Below, one piece after another: positions 24,074-32,679 of a stretch of 35,143 nucleotides of DNA. The translations under genes and the position numbers were made by a program. Positions within the stretch are counted from its first letter, which is position 1. Each line of letters opens with the position of its first letter. The notes below the pieces were generated by a model, which was not told the origin of the DNA, searched no databases, and saw nothing but the letters and a program-made list of their open reading frames with translations. The stretch is from Alphaproteobacteria bacterium (GTDB lineage: Bacteria; Pseudomonadota; Alphaproteobacteria; UBA8366; GCA-2717185): positions 1 to 35,143 of the forward strand of contig JAJFJB010000376.1 in NCBI GenBank assembly GCA_021774435.1, read 5' to 3'.

Positions 24074-24847
24074 ATGGCCCAGATTATGCCCAAGCTTTCA
24101 AGTTTCCTCGCGGCTGCCGTCCTCACGGCGCTCGTTGCGATGCCCAACGCGCAGGCAGTGACGATCGCGTCGCTGGCGCCGGGCTTGACGATATCCGCTG
24201 ATATTAGCGTGTCCGATACTGCCGACGTTTTGGGCGTTTCAACGAGCGCGTTGGAAGTACTGGCCGGTAGTCTAGTAATCGGCGGAGCGCCCTCGCTACC
24301 GTTCGATATTGCGGGAACCAAGGATAGAGCGGCTTTCTTATCGGATCTTGACGACGGCCTTTCCGGTGGCGCTGGCCTTAGTGGCGCTGGTCCGACGGAA
24401 GCCATCGTAACGGCGGCGTTCGGGATGCTGATCGATAACAGTGCCGGCTCCGGTGCGGTTACGGTAACGTTAAATTTGGGAGGCTTCGCCGTGATCGGCA
24501 CGGTGGGAACCGGCAGCGGAGCTTTGGCATCAATGGTTTTCGAAGGTTTTTCCCGCGATGCGGCTGCGGGTTCGGCTCTTCCCCTCAATTTTCTCATTGT
24601 CGATGAGGTCTTCGACATTTTTGTCGATATTGGCGACTCTGTCGGCGTTTCGGGTGAATTCACGATGTCCGCCGCGGCGCTTGAGCCCACGGACGGTTTT
24701 CTCAGCGAAGGCAGCTTCGGGCTCTTTGTTTCGGATGTAACGGCGGCGTCGGCGGTTCCCGAACCGGGCGCACTGGTGCTGTTCAGCGTTGGTCTGGTCG
24801 GGCTTGGCGCGCTACGCCGGAAGCGGCTCGGCGCCGGCCGTGCATAG
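24074..24847 (+). CDS. PEP-CTERM sorted exported protein
   Basis: A 257-residue secreted protein. The start is set at an ATG preceded by AAGGGG at nine bases. From there a clean signal peptide is read (ending around AMPNAQA, residue 28). An in-frame ATG 198 bases upstream would bury it. The body is low-complexity, rich in glycine, alanine, serine and threonine, acidic and almost without cysteine, as is usual for exosortase substrates. The end is the sorting signal: VPEPG, then the hydrophobic helix ALVLFSVGLVGLGAL, then RRKRLGAGR. It should be exported, recognised by an exosortase and anchored or released at the surface with exopolysaccharide. No exosortase gene is in the window. Confidence 0.9.
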   Translation: MAQIMPKLSSFLAAAVLTALVAMPNAQAVTIASLAPGLTISADISVSDTADVLGVSTSALEVLAGSLVIGGAPSLPFDIAGTKDRAAFLSDLDDGLSGGAGLSGAGPTEAIVTAAFGMLIDNSAGSGAVTVTLNLGGFAVIGTVGTGSGALASMVFEGFSRDAAAGSALPLNFLIVDEVFDIFVDIGDSVGVSGEFTMSAAALEPTDGFLSEGSFGLFVSDVTAASAVPEPGALVLFSVGLVGLGALRRKRLGAGRA

Positions 24848-24950
24848 GAATTCTGTCAACCTCTAGGGATCGATCAGGGAACGTTCGTGTTTCGCGGCAC
24901 GTTTCTTTGTGCGACCATTCCCCTCAGTCTAATTCGCTGGGAGAATAGCC

Positions 24951-25601
24951 GTGACAACATTCGATCTCGCCATGACAGATGAACTGCTGTCGACGACGCG
25001 GGCGGTGCGCAAGCGTCTCGATCTGGACAGACCGGTCGAGCAATCGGTCATCCGCGACTGTATTGATCTCTCGCAGCAAGCGCCGACTGGATCCAACAAG
25101 CAGGGCTGGCGCTGGGTTGTTGTTACCGACGTCGCGAAACGGCAGGCGTTGGCCGACCTTTACCGCCAGGGCGCGGACTCCTACCTCGGCGAGGCCAAGC
25201 AGGCGGCGGAAAAAAGAGGGGCGGCGCAGGATGCGCGGGTTTTCGATTCGGCGATGTATTTGGCCGAACGGTTTCAGGACGCGCCGGTACACGTCATTCC
25301 CTGTATCGAGGCAGGACATATTCCGGCCGACGCGCCGCGCCGTGCGTGGATCGGCCTTGGCGGTTCCATCTTTCCCGCGATCTGGAGCTTCCAGTTGGCG
25401 CTGCGGTCTCGTGGACTGGGCTCATGCCTCACAACATTGCACCTGGCTCGTGAAGCGGAAGCCTCAGCCCTACTGGGAATACCGGAAAACATGGTGCAGA
25501 TCGCACTGCTCCCGGTTGCCTACACGAAAGGCACGGATTTCAAACCGGCGAAGCGGCCCCCAATTGACGATATCATTCACTGGGATCATTGGGACGCATA
25601 A
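24951..25601 (+). CDS. nitroreductase family flavoprotein
   Basis: A 216-residue FMN enzyme with a GTG start six bases after GGGAGA. The opening LLSTTRAVRKRLDLDRPV supplies the conserved basic residues for FMN phosphate, followed by QQAPTGSNKQGWRWVVV. LGGSIFPAIWSFQLALRSRGLGS forms the long dimer helix, and ALLPVAYTKGTDF the last core strand. Family members reduce nitro groups, quinones or enones with NAD(P)H. The gene is the first of four co-directional genes (nitroreductase, aldo/keto reductase, CoA-transferase, 2OG oxygenase) separated by gaps of 109, 95 and 32 bases, so a shared function is possible but several promoters are likely. Confidence 0.9.
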   Translation: MTTFDLAMTDELLSTTRAVRKRLDLDRPVEQSVIRDCIDLSQQAPTGSNKQGWRWVVVTDVAKRQALADLYRQGADSYLGEAKQAAEKRGAAQDARVFDSAMYLAERFQDAPVHVIPCIEAGHIPADAPRRAWIGLGGSIFPAIWSFQLALRSRGLGSCLTTLHLAREAEASALLGIPENMVQIALLPVAYTKGTDFKPAKRPPIDDIIHWDHWDA

Positions 25602-25710
25602 GCGGAGGAAATACAAAAATGTACCCGCCGGGATCGACAGCCCCCGGCTCGGAGGTTATTGAGACACCGCTATTTGCGGAAACGCACCGGTTACAGGGAG
25701 ACGACAGATT

Positions 25711-26637
25711 ATGGAAAATAGAAAATTGGGCCGAACGGGCATCGCGGTTTCAGCGCTTGGATTCGGCGGCGGGCCGGTCGGTTTCCTGGGAACCGAACAG
25801 GAAAAAGTAACCGAAATTCTGAATTTCCTGCTCGAAAACGGCGTAAATTTTATCGACACCGCAGCCGGTTATCCGGGTTCCGAGGAAGCGATTGGGAACG
25901 CGGTCAGTCACCGGCGTGACGAATACACCCTCGTATCGAAATGCGGGCAGGCGTTCGATGATCTGGAAGGCGAGGCTTGGTCGGCACAGGTGATCGGGCA
26001 AACGGTCGACAGGGCCTTGCGGCGCCTCAAAACCGACCATCTCGATGTCATGCTGCTTCACTCCTGCGATCAAGAAGTCTTGGAAAAGGGTGAAGCGGTC
26101 GACGCGCTGGTGAAGGCGCGCGACGCCGGGAAAATTCGCCATGTCGGTTATTCCGGCGACAACGAGGCCGCCGTCTACGCGGCCGGTCTGGATGTGGTGG
26201 ACGTGATCGAAACGTCCGTGAATATCTGCGACCAATTGAACATCGAGATGCTTCTGCCAGAAGCGCGGTCACGCGATATCGGCATTATCGTGAAGCGGCC
26301 GGTCGCCAATGCAGCCTGGAAGGGGGTCGGTCAGCAACCGGGCTTCTACGCGAACTACACGACGACATATGCCGAACGCTTTGCCGCGATGGGCATCGCA
26401 CCAGGTGACCTAGGCTTCGACAGCGACGCTGCATGGCCGGAAATTGCGCTCCGATACACCTTGTCCCAGCCGGGGGTGACGACGGCAATCGTCGGGACCA
26501 CAAACCCGTCGAATGCGGCGAAGAACCTGGAAGCCGTGGCGAAGGGACCGTTGCCGGATGCGGCGATTGAAAAAATCGGTGCCGCATTCCACAGCGCCGA
26601 ATCGGCATCGGGTGCGCAATGGACTGGTCAAAGATAG
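25711..26637 (+). CDS. aldo/keto reductase
   Basis: A 308-residue NAD(P)H-dependent TIM-barrel oxidoreductase. The catalytic tetrad is visible as D49 and Y54 (FIDTAAGYPGSEEAIG), K77 (VSKCGQ) and H117 (LLHSCDQE). The cofactor-binding end shows TTAIVGTTNPSNAAKNLEA. A GGGAG site precedes the ATG by nine to ten bases. The protein would reduce an aldehyde or ketone, or oxidise the alcohol, within the small four-gene group. Family members of this length with the start RKLGRTGIAVSALGFGG are the general YajO- and Tas-like kind, so the substrate is not predictable. Confidence 0.92.
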   Translation: MENRKLGRTGIAVSALGFGGGPVGFLGTEQEKVTEILNFLLENGVNFIDTAAGYPGSEEAIGNAVSHRRDEYTLVSKCGQAFDDLEGEAWSAQVIGQTVDRALRRLKTDHLDVMLLHSCDQEVLEKGEAVDALVKARDAGKIRHVGYSGDNEAAVYAAGLDVVDVIETSVNICDQLNIEMLLPEARSRDIGIIVKRPVANAAWKGVGQQPGFYANYTTTYAERFAAMGIAPGDLGFDSDAAWPEIALRYTLSQPGVTTAIVGTTNPSNAAKNLEAVAKGPLPDAAIEKIGAAFHSAESASGAQWTGQR

Positions 26638-26732
26638 TTCGACGATTATTATTAAATGAGACACTTCGGTTCGTCGGCTTGCCGGTGTACCGCTATCAAT
26701 AAAATTCAACCGTGGTTTGAGGGAGAATAAGC

Positions 26733-27941
26733 TTGCCAGGTCCGCTCGATGGAATTCGTATTATCGATATCACCACCGTACTGCTTGGTCCGTACGGAAC
26801 GCAGGCGCTGGCCGATGCCGGCGCGGATGTGATCAAGGTCGAAGCGCCGCCGACAGGCGATATCGCTCGCAATATGGGGGCGGTGAAGAACGTCAATATG
26901 GGTGGTATCTTCCTCAACGCCAACCGCAACAAGCGGTCGCTGGCCTTGAACCTCAAGGAAGAATCCGCGAAGGAAGTATTGCGCAAGCTGATCCCGACGG
27001 CGGACGTCTTCATCCACAATATGCGGCCGCAGGCAATGGCCGGGTTGGGCTTCGATTACGACGCCGTCGCGGCGATCAAGCCGGATATCATCTATGTCGG
27101 CGCCTATGGGTTCGGTCAGGACGGGCCGTACAAATCGAAACCAGCCTATGACGATGCGATCCAGGCGTCTTCGGGGCTGGCCAGTATGTTCAAACGTCAG
27201 GATGGCGCCGCGCGATACGTGCCGGCCGCGATTGCCGACAAGGTCACGGGCCTGACGATGAGCCAGGCCGTTGCGTTTGCACTCCTGCACAAGGAGCGGA
27301 CCGGCGAAGGCCAGTTCGTCGAAGTCCCGATGCTGGAGACAATGGTAAGCTTCAACCTGGTCGAACACATCAATGGCTGCGCCTACGAGCCGCCGATCAG
27401 TGAATTGGGCTATGCCCGCGTGATGACGAATGCCCGCCGGCCCTTTCCGACCAAGGACGGTTTTGTCTGTATGCTGCCCTATAGCGACAAGCATTGGCTC
27501 AATTTCTTCACGGCAGTCGGTCGCCCGGAACTGATGGAAGATCCGCGATTTTCCACCTATCGCGCCCGCATCGGCAGTGTCGATGATCTGTACGGGTTTG
27601 TCGGTGAATGCACGCCGGCGCGGACAACGGCGGAATGGGTTCAGGTATGTGAAGAGCAGCAGATCCCCTGCATGCCGATTGCCGATCTGGATGATTTGAT
27701 CGAGGATGAGCATCTTAAAGCAGTGGGCATGTTCGAAAAGCATACCCATCCGACGGAAGGGGAAACCTTGCTGGTGCGAGCACCGGTGAATTACGCGAAG
27801 ACGCCGAACAGCATTCGCCGGCACGCGCCACGGTTTGGTGAGCACGGGCCGGAACTGTTGCGCGAAATCGGCTATGATGAGGGCACGATTGAAGACCTTA
27901 TGGGTTCCGGGTCCGTGTTACAGGATTCCGGAGAAGAGTAA
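26733..27941 (+). CDS. CaiB/BaiF family (class III) CoA-transferase
   Basis: A 402-residue enzyme moving CoA between organic acids. Translation begins at a TTG six bases after GGGAGA. The family start PLDGIRIIDITTVLLGPYG and ALADAGADVIKVEAPP fixes this choice. D169 (in AAIADKVTG) corresponds to the catalytic aspartate that forms the acyl-anhydride in formyl-CoA transferase. The GFGQDGPY segment (127-133) is also typical. The enzyme would activate an acid to its CoA thioester, giving a possible substrate for one of the two acyl-CoA dehydrogenases nearby. The next gene follows after 32 bases, suggesting co-transcription. Confidence 0.95.
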   Translation: MPGPLDGIRIIDITTVLLGPYGTQALADAGADVIKVEAPPTGDIARNMGAVKNVNMGGIFLNANRNKRSLALNLKEESAKEVLRKLIPTADVFIHNMRPQAMAGLGFDYDAVAAIKPDIIYVGAYGFGQDGPYKSKPAYDDAIQASSGLASMFKRQDGAARYVPAAIADKVTGLTMSQAVAFALLHKERTGEGQFVEVPMLETMVSFNLVEHINGCAYEPPISELGYARVMTNARRPFPTKDGFVCMLPYSDKHWLNFFTAVGRPELMEDPRFSTYRARIGSVDDLYGFVGECTPARTTAEWVQVCEEQQIPCMPIADLDDLIEDEHLKAVGMFEKHTHPTEGETLLVRAPVNYAKTPNSIRRHAPRFGEHGPELLREIGYDEGTIEDLMGSGSVLQDSGEE

Positions 27942-27973
27942 CGCCGTCACGAATTGGAAAGGAGGGCAGAACG

Positions 27974-28915
27974 GTGGAAGAGGTTCCCGTCGTTGACTTT
28001 ACCTCCTTTCTCGTCGGCGGAGCGCAAGGAAAGCAAGCTGTCGCCAAAGCCATTGGTAAGGCTTGCACGGATATCGGTTTTTTCTATCTGACGAACCACG
28101 GCATGTCGGAGGATATCCGGCGTGGGATCTTTGATGCCGCGCGGCGATTCTTCGACCTGCCGCTTGACCAGCGTATGGATCCGGCGTTGCTTATTTCGCC
28201 GGAACAAAGCCGTGGGTACCAGCCCGTTGGCGCCCGCCATTACCCGGATACGACCGCGCCCGATGTCATGGAAGCGTTCAAGTATCAGCGTGAATTGCCG
28301 CCGGACGACCCCGACTTGCTGGCGGGCAACCGCATCCAGCAGGCCAACAAATGGCCGCAAGATTTACCGGGATGGCGCGAAACCCTGCTGCAATATTTCG
28401 AGGCGGTTGATGATATCGCTGCCAATTTGTTGCGTGCCTTCGCACTCGCCCTGGATCTCGAAGAATCTTACTTTTTGCGGTTTTACCGGAAGCCGCTGAC
28501 GCAGGTTTCGTTATTGCACTATCCGCCGGCGCCGCCAACGGACGGGCTCTTCGGCAACCGTCCCCATGCCGATGCGACGGCGTTTACAATCGTGCAGCAA
28601 GGGGACGTACCGGGGCTGGAAGTGCAGACTAAATTCGGCCGTTGGACGACGGTGCCACCCATCGGCGGTAGCTTCGTCATCAATATCGGCGATTACATGG
28701 CGCGCTGGACCAACGATCGGTATTGCTCGACGATGCATCGCGTGGTCAATCGCACGGGGCAGGAGCGCTTCTCCGTGCCGTATTTTGCGATACCGGATTA
28801 CGATGCGATTATCGAGTGTCTGCCGACCTGTCAGGACGCCGGTAACCCCGCCAAATACGAACCGCTGCATGTCGGCCGCGCCATACACAGCAAGTTTTCT
28901 GGCGACTACACCTAA
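27974..28915 (+). CDS. isopenicillin-N-synthase-type Fe(II)/2-oxoglutarate oxygenase
   Basis: A 313-residue oxygenase of the DIOX/2OG-FeII superfamily, unrelated in subfamily to the three TauD-type enzymes here. A GTG start follows GGAGGG. The amino-terminal domain begins VPVVDFTSFL and has GFFYLTNHGM (35-44). Iron ligands are H198 and D200 (NRPHADATAF) and H255 (TMHRVVN), and R265-x-S267 (ERFSVPYF) is the 2-oxoglutarate-binding pair. Bacterial members hydroxylate, desaturate or cyclise small molecules, and ethylene-forming enzyme is one relative. It is the last gene of the co-directional run and closely follows the CoA-transferase. Confidence 0.92.
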   Translation: MEEVPVVDFTSFLVGGAQGKQAVAKAIGKACTDIGFFYLTNHGMSEDIRRGIFDAARRFFDLPLDQRMDPALLISPEQSRGYQPVGARHYPDTTAPDVMEAFKYQRELPPDDPDLLAGNRIQQANKWPQDLPGWRETLLQYFEAVDDIAANLLRAFALALDLEESYFLRFYRKPLTQVSLLHYPPAPPTDGLFGNRPHADATAFTIVQQGDVPGLEVQTKFGRWTTVPPIGGSFVINIGDYMARWTNDRYCSTMHRVVNRTGQERFSVPYFAIPDYDAIIECLPTCQDAGNPAKYEPLHVGRAIHSKFSGDYT

Positions 28916-28936
28916 GGGCAAGCATACATGGCCACG

Positions 28937-29260
28937 CTACGTGGTATTGGTGTGCTTTGTCCCCCAATCGCGCATAGCACCAACGATTTTACCCAAGCTT
29001 TTGCCCTTCTTGGTGAGGCTGTATTCCGGTCGCGGCGGGTGATCCGAGTAAAGCCGGCTTTCGATAATGCCGTTGGCCTGCAGGCTCTTTAACCGAGCAG
29101 ACAAGGTGGTGGGCGCGATACCGGGCATGGATTTCTCAAAATCCTGAAATCGCCGGGTACCATCGACAAGCAGATCGCGAAGGATCAGGACAGTCCATTT
29201 TTCGCCGATGATGTCGAGCGTTCGGGCAACGGGACATAATTGATTATAGCCTTTTGTCAT
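28937..29260 (-). CDS. HxlR-family transcriptional regulator
   Basis: A 107-residue winged-helix DNA-binding protein, full length for the family. The diagnostic core CPVARTLDIIGEKWTVLILRD occupies residues 9-29 and includes the conserved cysteine C9, which in some members senses electrophiles or oxidants. The recognition region is MPGIAPTTLSARLKSLQANG, followed by the wing YSDHPPRPEYSLT. It is transcribed away from the lipoprotein hydrolase gene across a short AT-rich region that contains a good dyad. It most likely represses that gene and the MAPEG gene behind it. No clear ribosome binding site precedes the ATG. Confidence 0.93.
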   Translation of the reverse strand: MTKGYNQLCPVARTLDIIGEKWTVLILRDLLVDGTRRFQDFEKSMPGIAPTTLSARLKSLQANGIIESRLYSDHPPRPEYSLTKKGKSLGKIVGAMRDWGTKHTNTT

Positions 29261-29294
29261 GCGTTAAAGATGCGTCGGGTCTAAAATAATTGCA

Positions 29295-29336
29295 AGTAAC
29301 TATTTTTTATGTAATTACTATTTAAATAATAGTAAT
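29295..29336. promoter_or_regulatory. candidate HxlR operator
   Basis: A perfect dyad, ATTACTATT (29314-29322) and AATAGTAAT (29328-29336) around TAAAT, lies between the HxlR gene and the lipoprotein hydrolase. A further half-site, AGTAACTATT (29295-29304), stands 18 bases to the left in the same orientation as the left arm. HxlR regulators bind short inverted repeats of this AT-rich GTAAC/TACT kind in divergent promoters. The dyad ends 19 bases before the hydrolase start, where it would block transcription or translation initiation. Confidence 0.6.
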
Positions 29337-29355
29337 GACGGAAAGGACGAACGTC

Positions 29356-30339
29356 ATGGCCTCGAACCATTTCTCGCGCATGGCGGGAGCTGCGCTCATC
29401 GCGACCGCTGTTACGGGGTGCGGCGTTGTGGATTATGGGGATGCGGTTGAGGATTATGACCGGAACTACACCGCACAGCACAGTTTCACCGCACATGAGG
29501 TGCCGCGCGGCGATTGGAAGCTGTACGCCCGCTCCTTCGGTGATTCTGATAGAACCCGCAAACCTCCTTTCCTGCTGCTGCACGGGTTCCCGGACAACCT
29601 GCACCTCTATGATCGGTTGTCGCCCCTGCTCGGCGCCGACCGGCAAACGATTGCCTTTGATTTTCTAGGCTGGGGTCGGTCCGATAAACCCGAAAATCAC
29701 CGCTACGATCCGGCAAGCTTGCGTGCCGACTTGGAAGCGGTGATCGATCATTTTAATCTTGATCGTGTCATTCTCGTGGCGCATGACGCCTCCGGTTTTC
29801 CGGTGATCGATTGGGCTTTGGACAATCCGGACCGGACCGCTGGAATCGTACTTTTGAACACAATCTACAGCCCATCCAAATCTGGCCGCGCACCCGACGC
29901 CATAGAGTTGTTTTCGTCGAGTGGGGTCAAACGGGATGTTGCCGTGTTCGGTGCCAGTCTTTTCGATGGCATATGGCAATCGGGCCATACCGAGCAGTTA
30001 ACCAAATTCTATTGCGATCCGGTGATCCGCGAGCAGCACCTCAAGATTCTTTCCCACTATTCTTTTGCGATGCGACCGGCCTTTTTTGGACTGAATGCAG
30101 TCCTGCGGCAGGAGATTGCAAGCCGCGCGGCAAATGTGCCGCGCATGAAGAGGTTTGCGCCGCCGGTGCTCGTTCTGTTCGGTGCTCAAGACCGTGATTT
30201 GAACAGTGGCGTTGCACGTGAGTTTCACGACATTTTTCCGAATTCGACGCTGCATTTGCTGGAAGAGGCGTGCCACTACGTCCAACTGGACGCGCCGGCC
30301 GAGGTCGCAAAACATATGCTTGCAGCGAATATGCGGTAA
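29356..30339 (+). CDS. lipoprotein alpha/beta hydrolase with aspartate nucleophile (epoxide hydrolase/dehalogenase-like)
   Basis: A 327-residue hydrolase. The start giving MASNHFSRMAGAALIATAVT and then GC is chosen because it forms a lipoprotein signal with lipobox VTGC (lipidated C22); the ATG 21 bases earlier overlaps the putative operator. The oxyanion strand is LLLHGFPDNLHLY (about 73-85). The nucleophile elbow VAHDASG has aspartate (D144) instead of serine, as in epoxide hydrolases and haloalkane dehalogenases. D279 (GAQDRD) and H307 (ACHYVQLD) complete the triad. A lipid-anchored enzyme of this class is unusual. It is probably controlled by the divergent HxlR regulator and co-transcribed with the MAPEG gene. 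Confidence 0.88.
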   Translation: MASNHFSRMAGAALIATAVTGCGVVDYGDAVEDYDRNYTAQHSFTAHEVPRGDWKLYARSFGDSDRTRKPPFLLLHGFPDNLHLYDRLSPLLGADRQTIAFDFLGWGRSDKPENHRYDPASLRADLEAVIDHFNLDRVILVAHDASGFPVIDWALDNPDRTAGIVLLNTIYSPSKSGRAPDAIELFSSSGVKRDVAVFGASLFDGIWQSGHTEQLTKFYCDPVIREQHLKILSHYSFAMRPAFFGLNAVLRQEIASRAANVPRMKRFAPPVLVLFGAQDRDLNSGVAREFHDIFPNSTLHLLEEACHYVQLDAPAEVAKHMLAANMR

Positions 30340-30390
30340 CCTTGGCAGCGAGAACTTCGTTGTTCGGTTCTGTCGCGGGAAGGGAAACGA

Positions 30391-30792
30391 ATGGACATCA
30401 CCGTCACCGCCATCACGGCTGGAACGATCTCGCTGATTTTTCTTGTGCTAAGCTTTCGCGTTATTGGAATCCGCAAACAAACCAATGTCTCTCTTGGCGA
30501 CGGCGGCAACGAGCCGCTTCAGCGTGCCATACGGGGCCAGGCCAATTTCGCGGAATATGCGCCGATTGGCGTTATACTGCTACTCGTTGCGGAGTTACAG
30601 TCGGTGAATACCTATCTGTTGATCGCCGTTGCCGGCACGTTGATCACGGGTCGAATGTGCCATGGCTACGCCTTCGCCTTCACGGCAGGCAGCGTTACCC
30701 TGCGGCGCGGCGGCACGTTTTTGACGTTTTCGGCGATCATTTCTCTTGCCGTGGTCAATCTTGTGATGCCGTTTGCCGGCTGGCTGACTTAA
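30391..30792 (+). CDS. MAPEG family membrane protein
   Basis: A 133-residue protein with about four membrane helices, preceded by GGGAAGGGAAA. The family motif lies in the loop between helices 1 and 2 and reads RVIGIRKQTNVSLGDGG, then LQRAIRGQANFAEYAP (about 43-58). Relatives in eukaryotes are glutathione-dependent transferases and peroxidases of lipid-like electrophiles; bacterial members include glutathione S-transferase-like detoxifiers. It lies 51 bases after the lipoprotein hydrolase on the same strand. The pair would make sense as a membrane-associated module for hydrolysing or conjugating reactive epoxides or halides, which is inference. Confidence 0.9.
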   Translation: MDITVTAITAGTISLIFLVLSFRVIGIRKQTNVSLGDGGNEPLQRAIRGQANFAEYAPIGVILLLVAELQSVNTYLLIAVAGTLITGRMCHGYAFAFTAGSVTLRRGGTFLTFSAIISLAVVNLVMPFAGWLT

Positions 30793-30807
30793 ACCTTTGA
30801 ATCCGAT

Positions 30808-31587
30808 TTAGCTGGGCACCAACCCGCCGTCGACATTATAGGCTTGCCCGGTAATGTTTCGCGCGCCCGGCGAGGCCAGGAATACGGCCAAAGCGGCGAT
30901 ATCCTCCGGTTGATTGGCGCGCCCGATCGGGATGGGCTTCAAGTGGTTCGCCAATGCCTCTTCGAGACTCACCCCTTGCTCCTCAGCGCGAACAACGAGA
31001 TTGCGGTCGCTGAGCGGGGTCCGTGTCACGCCGGGACAGATGGCGTTCACATTGATGTTGTGCGGCCCGAGTTGCTGCGACGCTGTCTTTGTGAGGGCAA
31101 TCACCGCGCCCTTGCTGGCGGCATACGCGGCATTCGACGTGCCGGCATAACCCCGCCCGGCGATGGAGGCTGTATTGATAATGCAGCCGCCGCCTTGTTC
31201 GATCATCTGCTGGGCCGCACGTTGCAGGCAAAAGAACACGCCCTTGGCATTGACCCTGTGAATGCGGTCCCAGTCTTCTTCCGTCAAATCCATGATATAG
31301 GCGCGGCGGGTAACGCCGGCGTTGTTGACGATGGTATCCAGTCGCCCGAACTCGGCGACGGTTGCCTCGATCATACGATTGATGTCGTCGACGTCGCCGA
31401 CGTCCGCCTGAATGGCGAGCGTTCTGACCTGATACGCGCCGGCTTTGTCGGCAACATTCTGTGCTGCATCGCCGTCGATATCGACCGAAACGACATGCGC
31501 GCCGGCTTCCGCCATCGCGACGGCAATCGCCTCGCCGATACCGGCACCGGATCCGGTCACAAGCGCAACCTTGTCTTTTAGTACCAT
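30808..31587 (-). CDS. short-chain dehydrogenase/reductase (SDR)
   Basis: A 259-residue Rossmann-fold NAD(P)-dependent oxidoreductase of the classical type. TGSGAGIG (11-18) binds the cofactor, D36 (VSVDIDG) favours NAD over NADP, and NNAG is at 88-91. The catalytic N113, S141, Y155 and K159 are in VNAKG, NTASIAG and YAASKG. The end GQAYNVDGGLVPS is standard. AGGAGTTAGGA precedes the ATG within the nine-base gap after the stop of the TauD-like oxygenase gene, so the two are one operon. The SDR may oxidise the hydroxylated product made by that oxygenase. Confidence 0.94.
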   Translation of the reverse strand: MVLKDKVALVTGSGAGIGEAIAVAMAEAGAHVVSVDIDGDAAQNVADKAGAYQVRTLAIQADVGDVDDINRMIEATVAEFGRLDTIVNNAGVTRRAYIMDLTEEDWDRIHRVNAKGVFFCLQRAAQQMIEQGGGCIINTASIAGRGYAGTSNAAYAASKGAVIALTKTASQQLGPHNINVNAICPGVTRTPLSDRNLVVRAEEQGVSLEEALANHLKPIPIGRANQPEDIAALAVFLASPGARNITGQAYNVDGGLVPS

Positions 31588-31596
31588 TCCTAACTC

Positions 31597-32679
31597 CTAG
31601 ATCGGGTCCAGCGGCGCCTGGAACTTGGTGCCCGGACAAATGATGCCGCCGCGATTGCCGATGTCGATATTGCCGTAGCGTTCGGCGTAGCTCGGTGGCA
31701 ACGGTCTGCCATTTGGCGGGCAGATCCAGAGCCGCAGCAGATAACGGCGGCGGGCCGGGTCTTCCCAATCGCGGTAGTCGGCGCGGCCGTGCAGGATTTC
31801 GTGATTGTTCAACAACTGGATATCGCCTGCCTTGAAGTCGATCGCCAGATGGTTCTCAGGATTTTCCGCGATTTCCTCGAGCAGATCGAAGGTCTCGAGT
31901 TGCGCCGTGGTAAAGCGCGGCACGTCCGCGAAGCGTTCGGCGGATCTGATATAAAGGCCTGAAAAATGGCTGTTGAGGCGGCCTTGGTACCACTGGAAAA
32001 TCGGCATGATCCACCAGGGATCTTTGCCCTCGGGCACTTCGCCGCGCCGGTCGCGGTGGATCGGGCGGTATAATTCCTGGACCAGGTCAGGACGCTGCTT
32101 GAGCATTTCGTTGTGAATGGTGGCGGCAGAGATAAGCGTGCTCTCGCCACCCTCCATCGCCGCGCGCAGACACAGCAGCCCGACGATATCGACGGAATCG
32201 GTATGGAACCGCAAAGGCCCACCGCCGCGATAACCCCGAAGATTGGCGTCGTTTACGAAATCATGCCCCAGATCGCAGACATGTCCCAGAACATGGCCTT
32301 CTCCATTCTGAGAGCGCGGCGTGCCCATATGGGCGCCAATGCCGAAATAAACCCGGGCGGACTCCTCCTTTGTGTAGTCCCAAACCGGCACCCCCCGGAT
32401 TTGGGTAAACCCGCGGCCATCCATGATCTCGGTGCGCAATTGCCGTAGCCGGTCGCCAAATGTCGGTAGTGGGAAATTCGACCGGTTGATGTCGATGATC
32501 TCAATACCCTGGTCGACGGTCGAACGCATGGCCGCGTCGAGTTCTTCGATTTCCGTATCGGAGAGGATGTATTGCCAACTCAGATCTTTCGCCATGTTCG
32601 CCGCGCGCCACGCGGCAGGGCCTTCTATCTTGCCTTCTGGCATGGAGAGGATGTCGGGCAATGTTTCCGTTTCACTCAT
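31597..32679 (-). CDS. TauD/TfdA-family Fe(II)/2-oxoglutarate oxygenase, long form
   Basis: A 360-residue oxygenase, longer than the two TfdA-like proteins and only distantly similar to them. Iron ligands are H159 and D161 (LRFHTDSVD) and H297 (EILHGRADY); arginines at 310-316 (ARRRYLLR) supply the 2-oxoglutarate contact. The GQWQ-like carboxy-terminal segment WICPPNGRPLPP and the SHFSGLYIRSAERF block match proteins annotated as TauD/TfdA family or gamma-butyrobetaine-hydroxylase-like. AGGA lies eight bases before the ATG. It is the first gene of an operon with the SDR. The conserved amino-terminal WRAANMAKDLSWQYIL probably helps form the dimer or lid. The substrate is unknown. Confidence 0.9.
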   Translation of the reverse strand: MSETETLPDILSMPEGKIEGPAAWRAANMAKDLSWQYILSDTEIEELDAAMRSTVDQGIEIIDINRSNFPLPTFGDRLRQLRTEIMDGRGFTQIRGVPVWDYTKEESARVYFGIGAHMGTPRSQNGEGHVLGHVCDLGHDFVNDANLRGYRGGGPLRFHTDSVDIVGLLCLRAAMEGGESTLISAATIHNEMLKQRPDLVQELYRPIHRDRRGEVPEGKDPWWIMPIFQWYQGRLNSHFSGLYIRSAERFADVPRFTTAQLETFDLLEEIAENPENHLAIDFKAGDIQLLNNHEILHGRADYRDWEDPARRRYLLRLWICPPNGRPLPPSYAERYGNIDIGNRGGIICPGTKFQAPLDPI

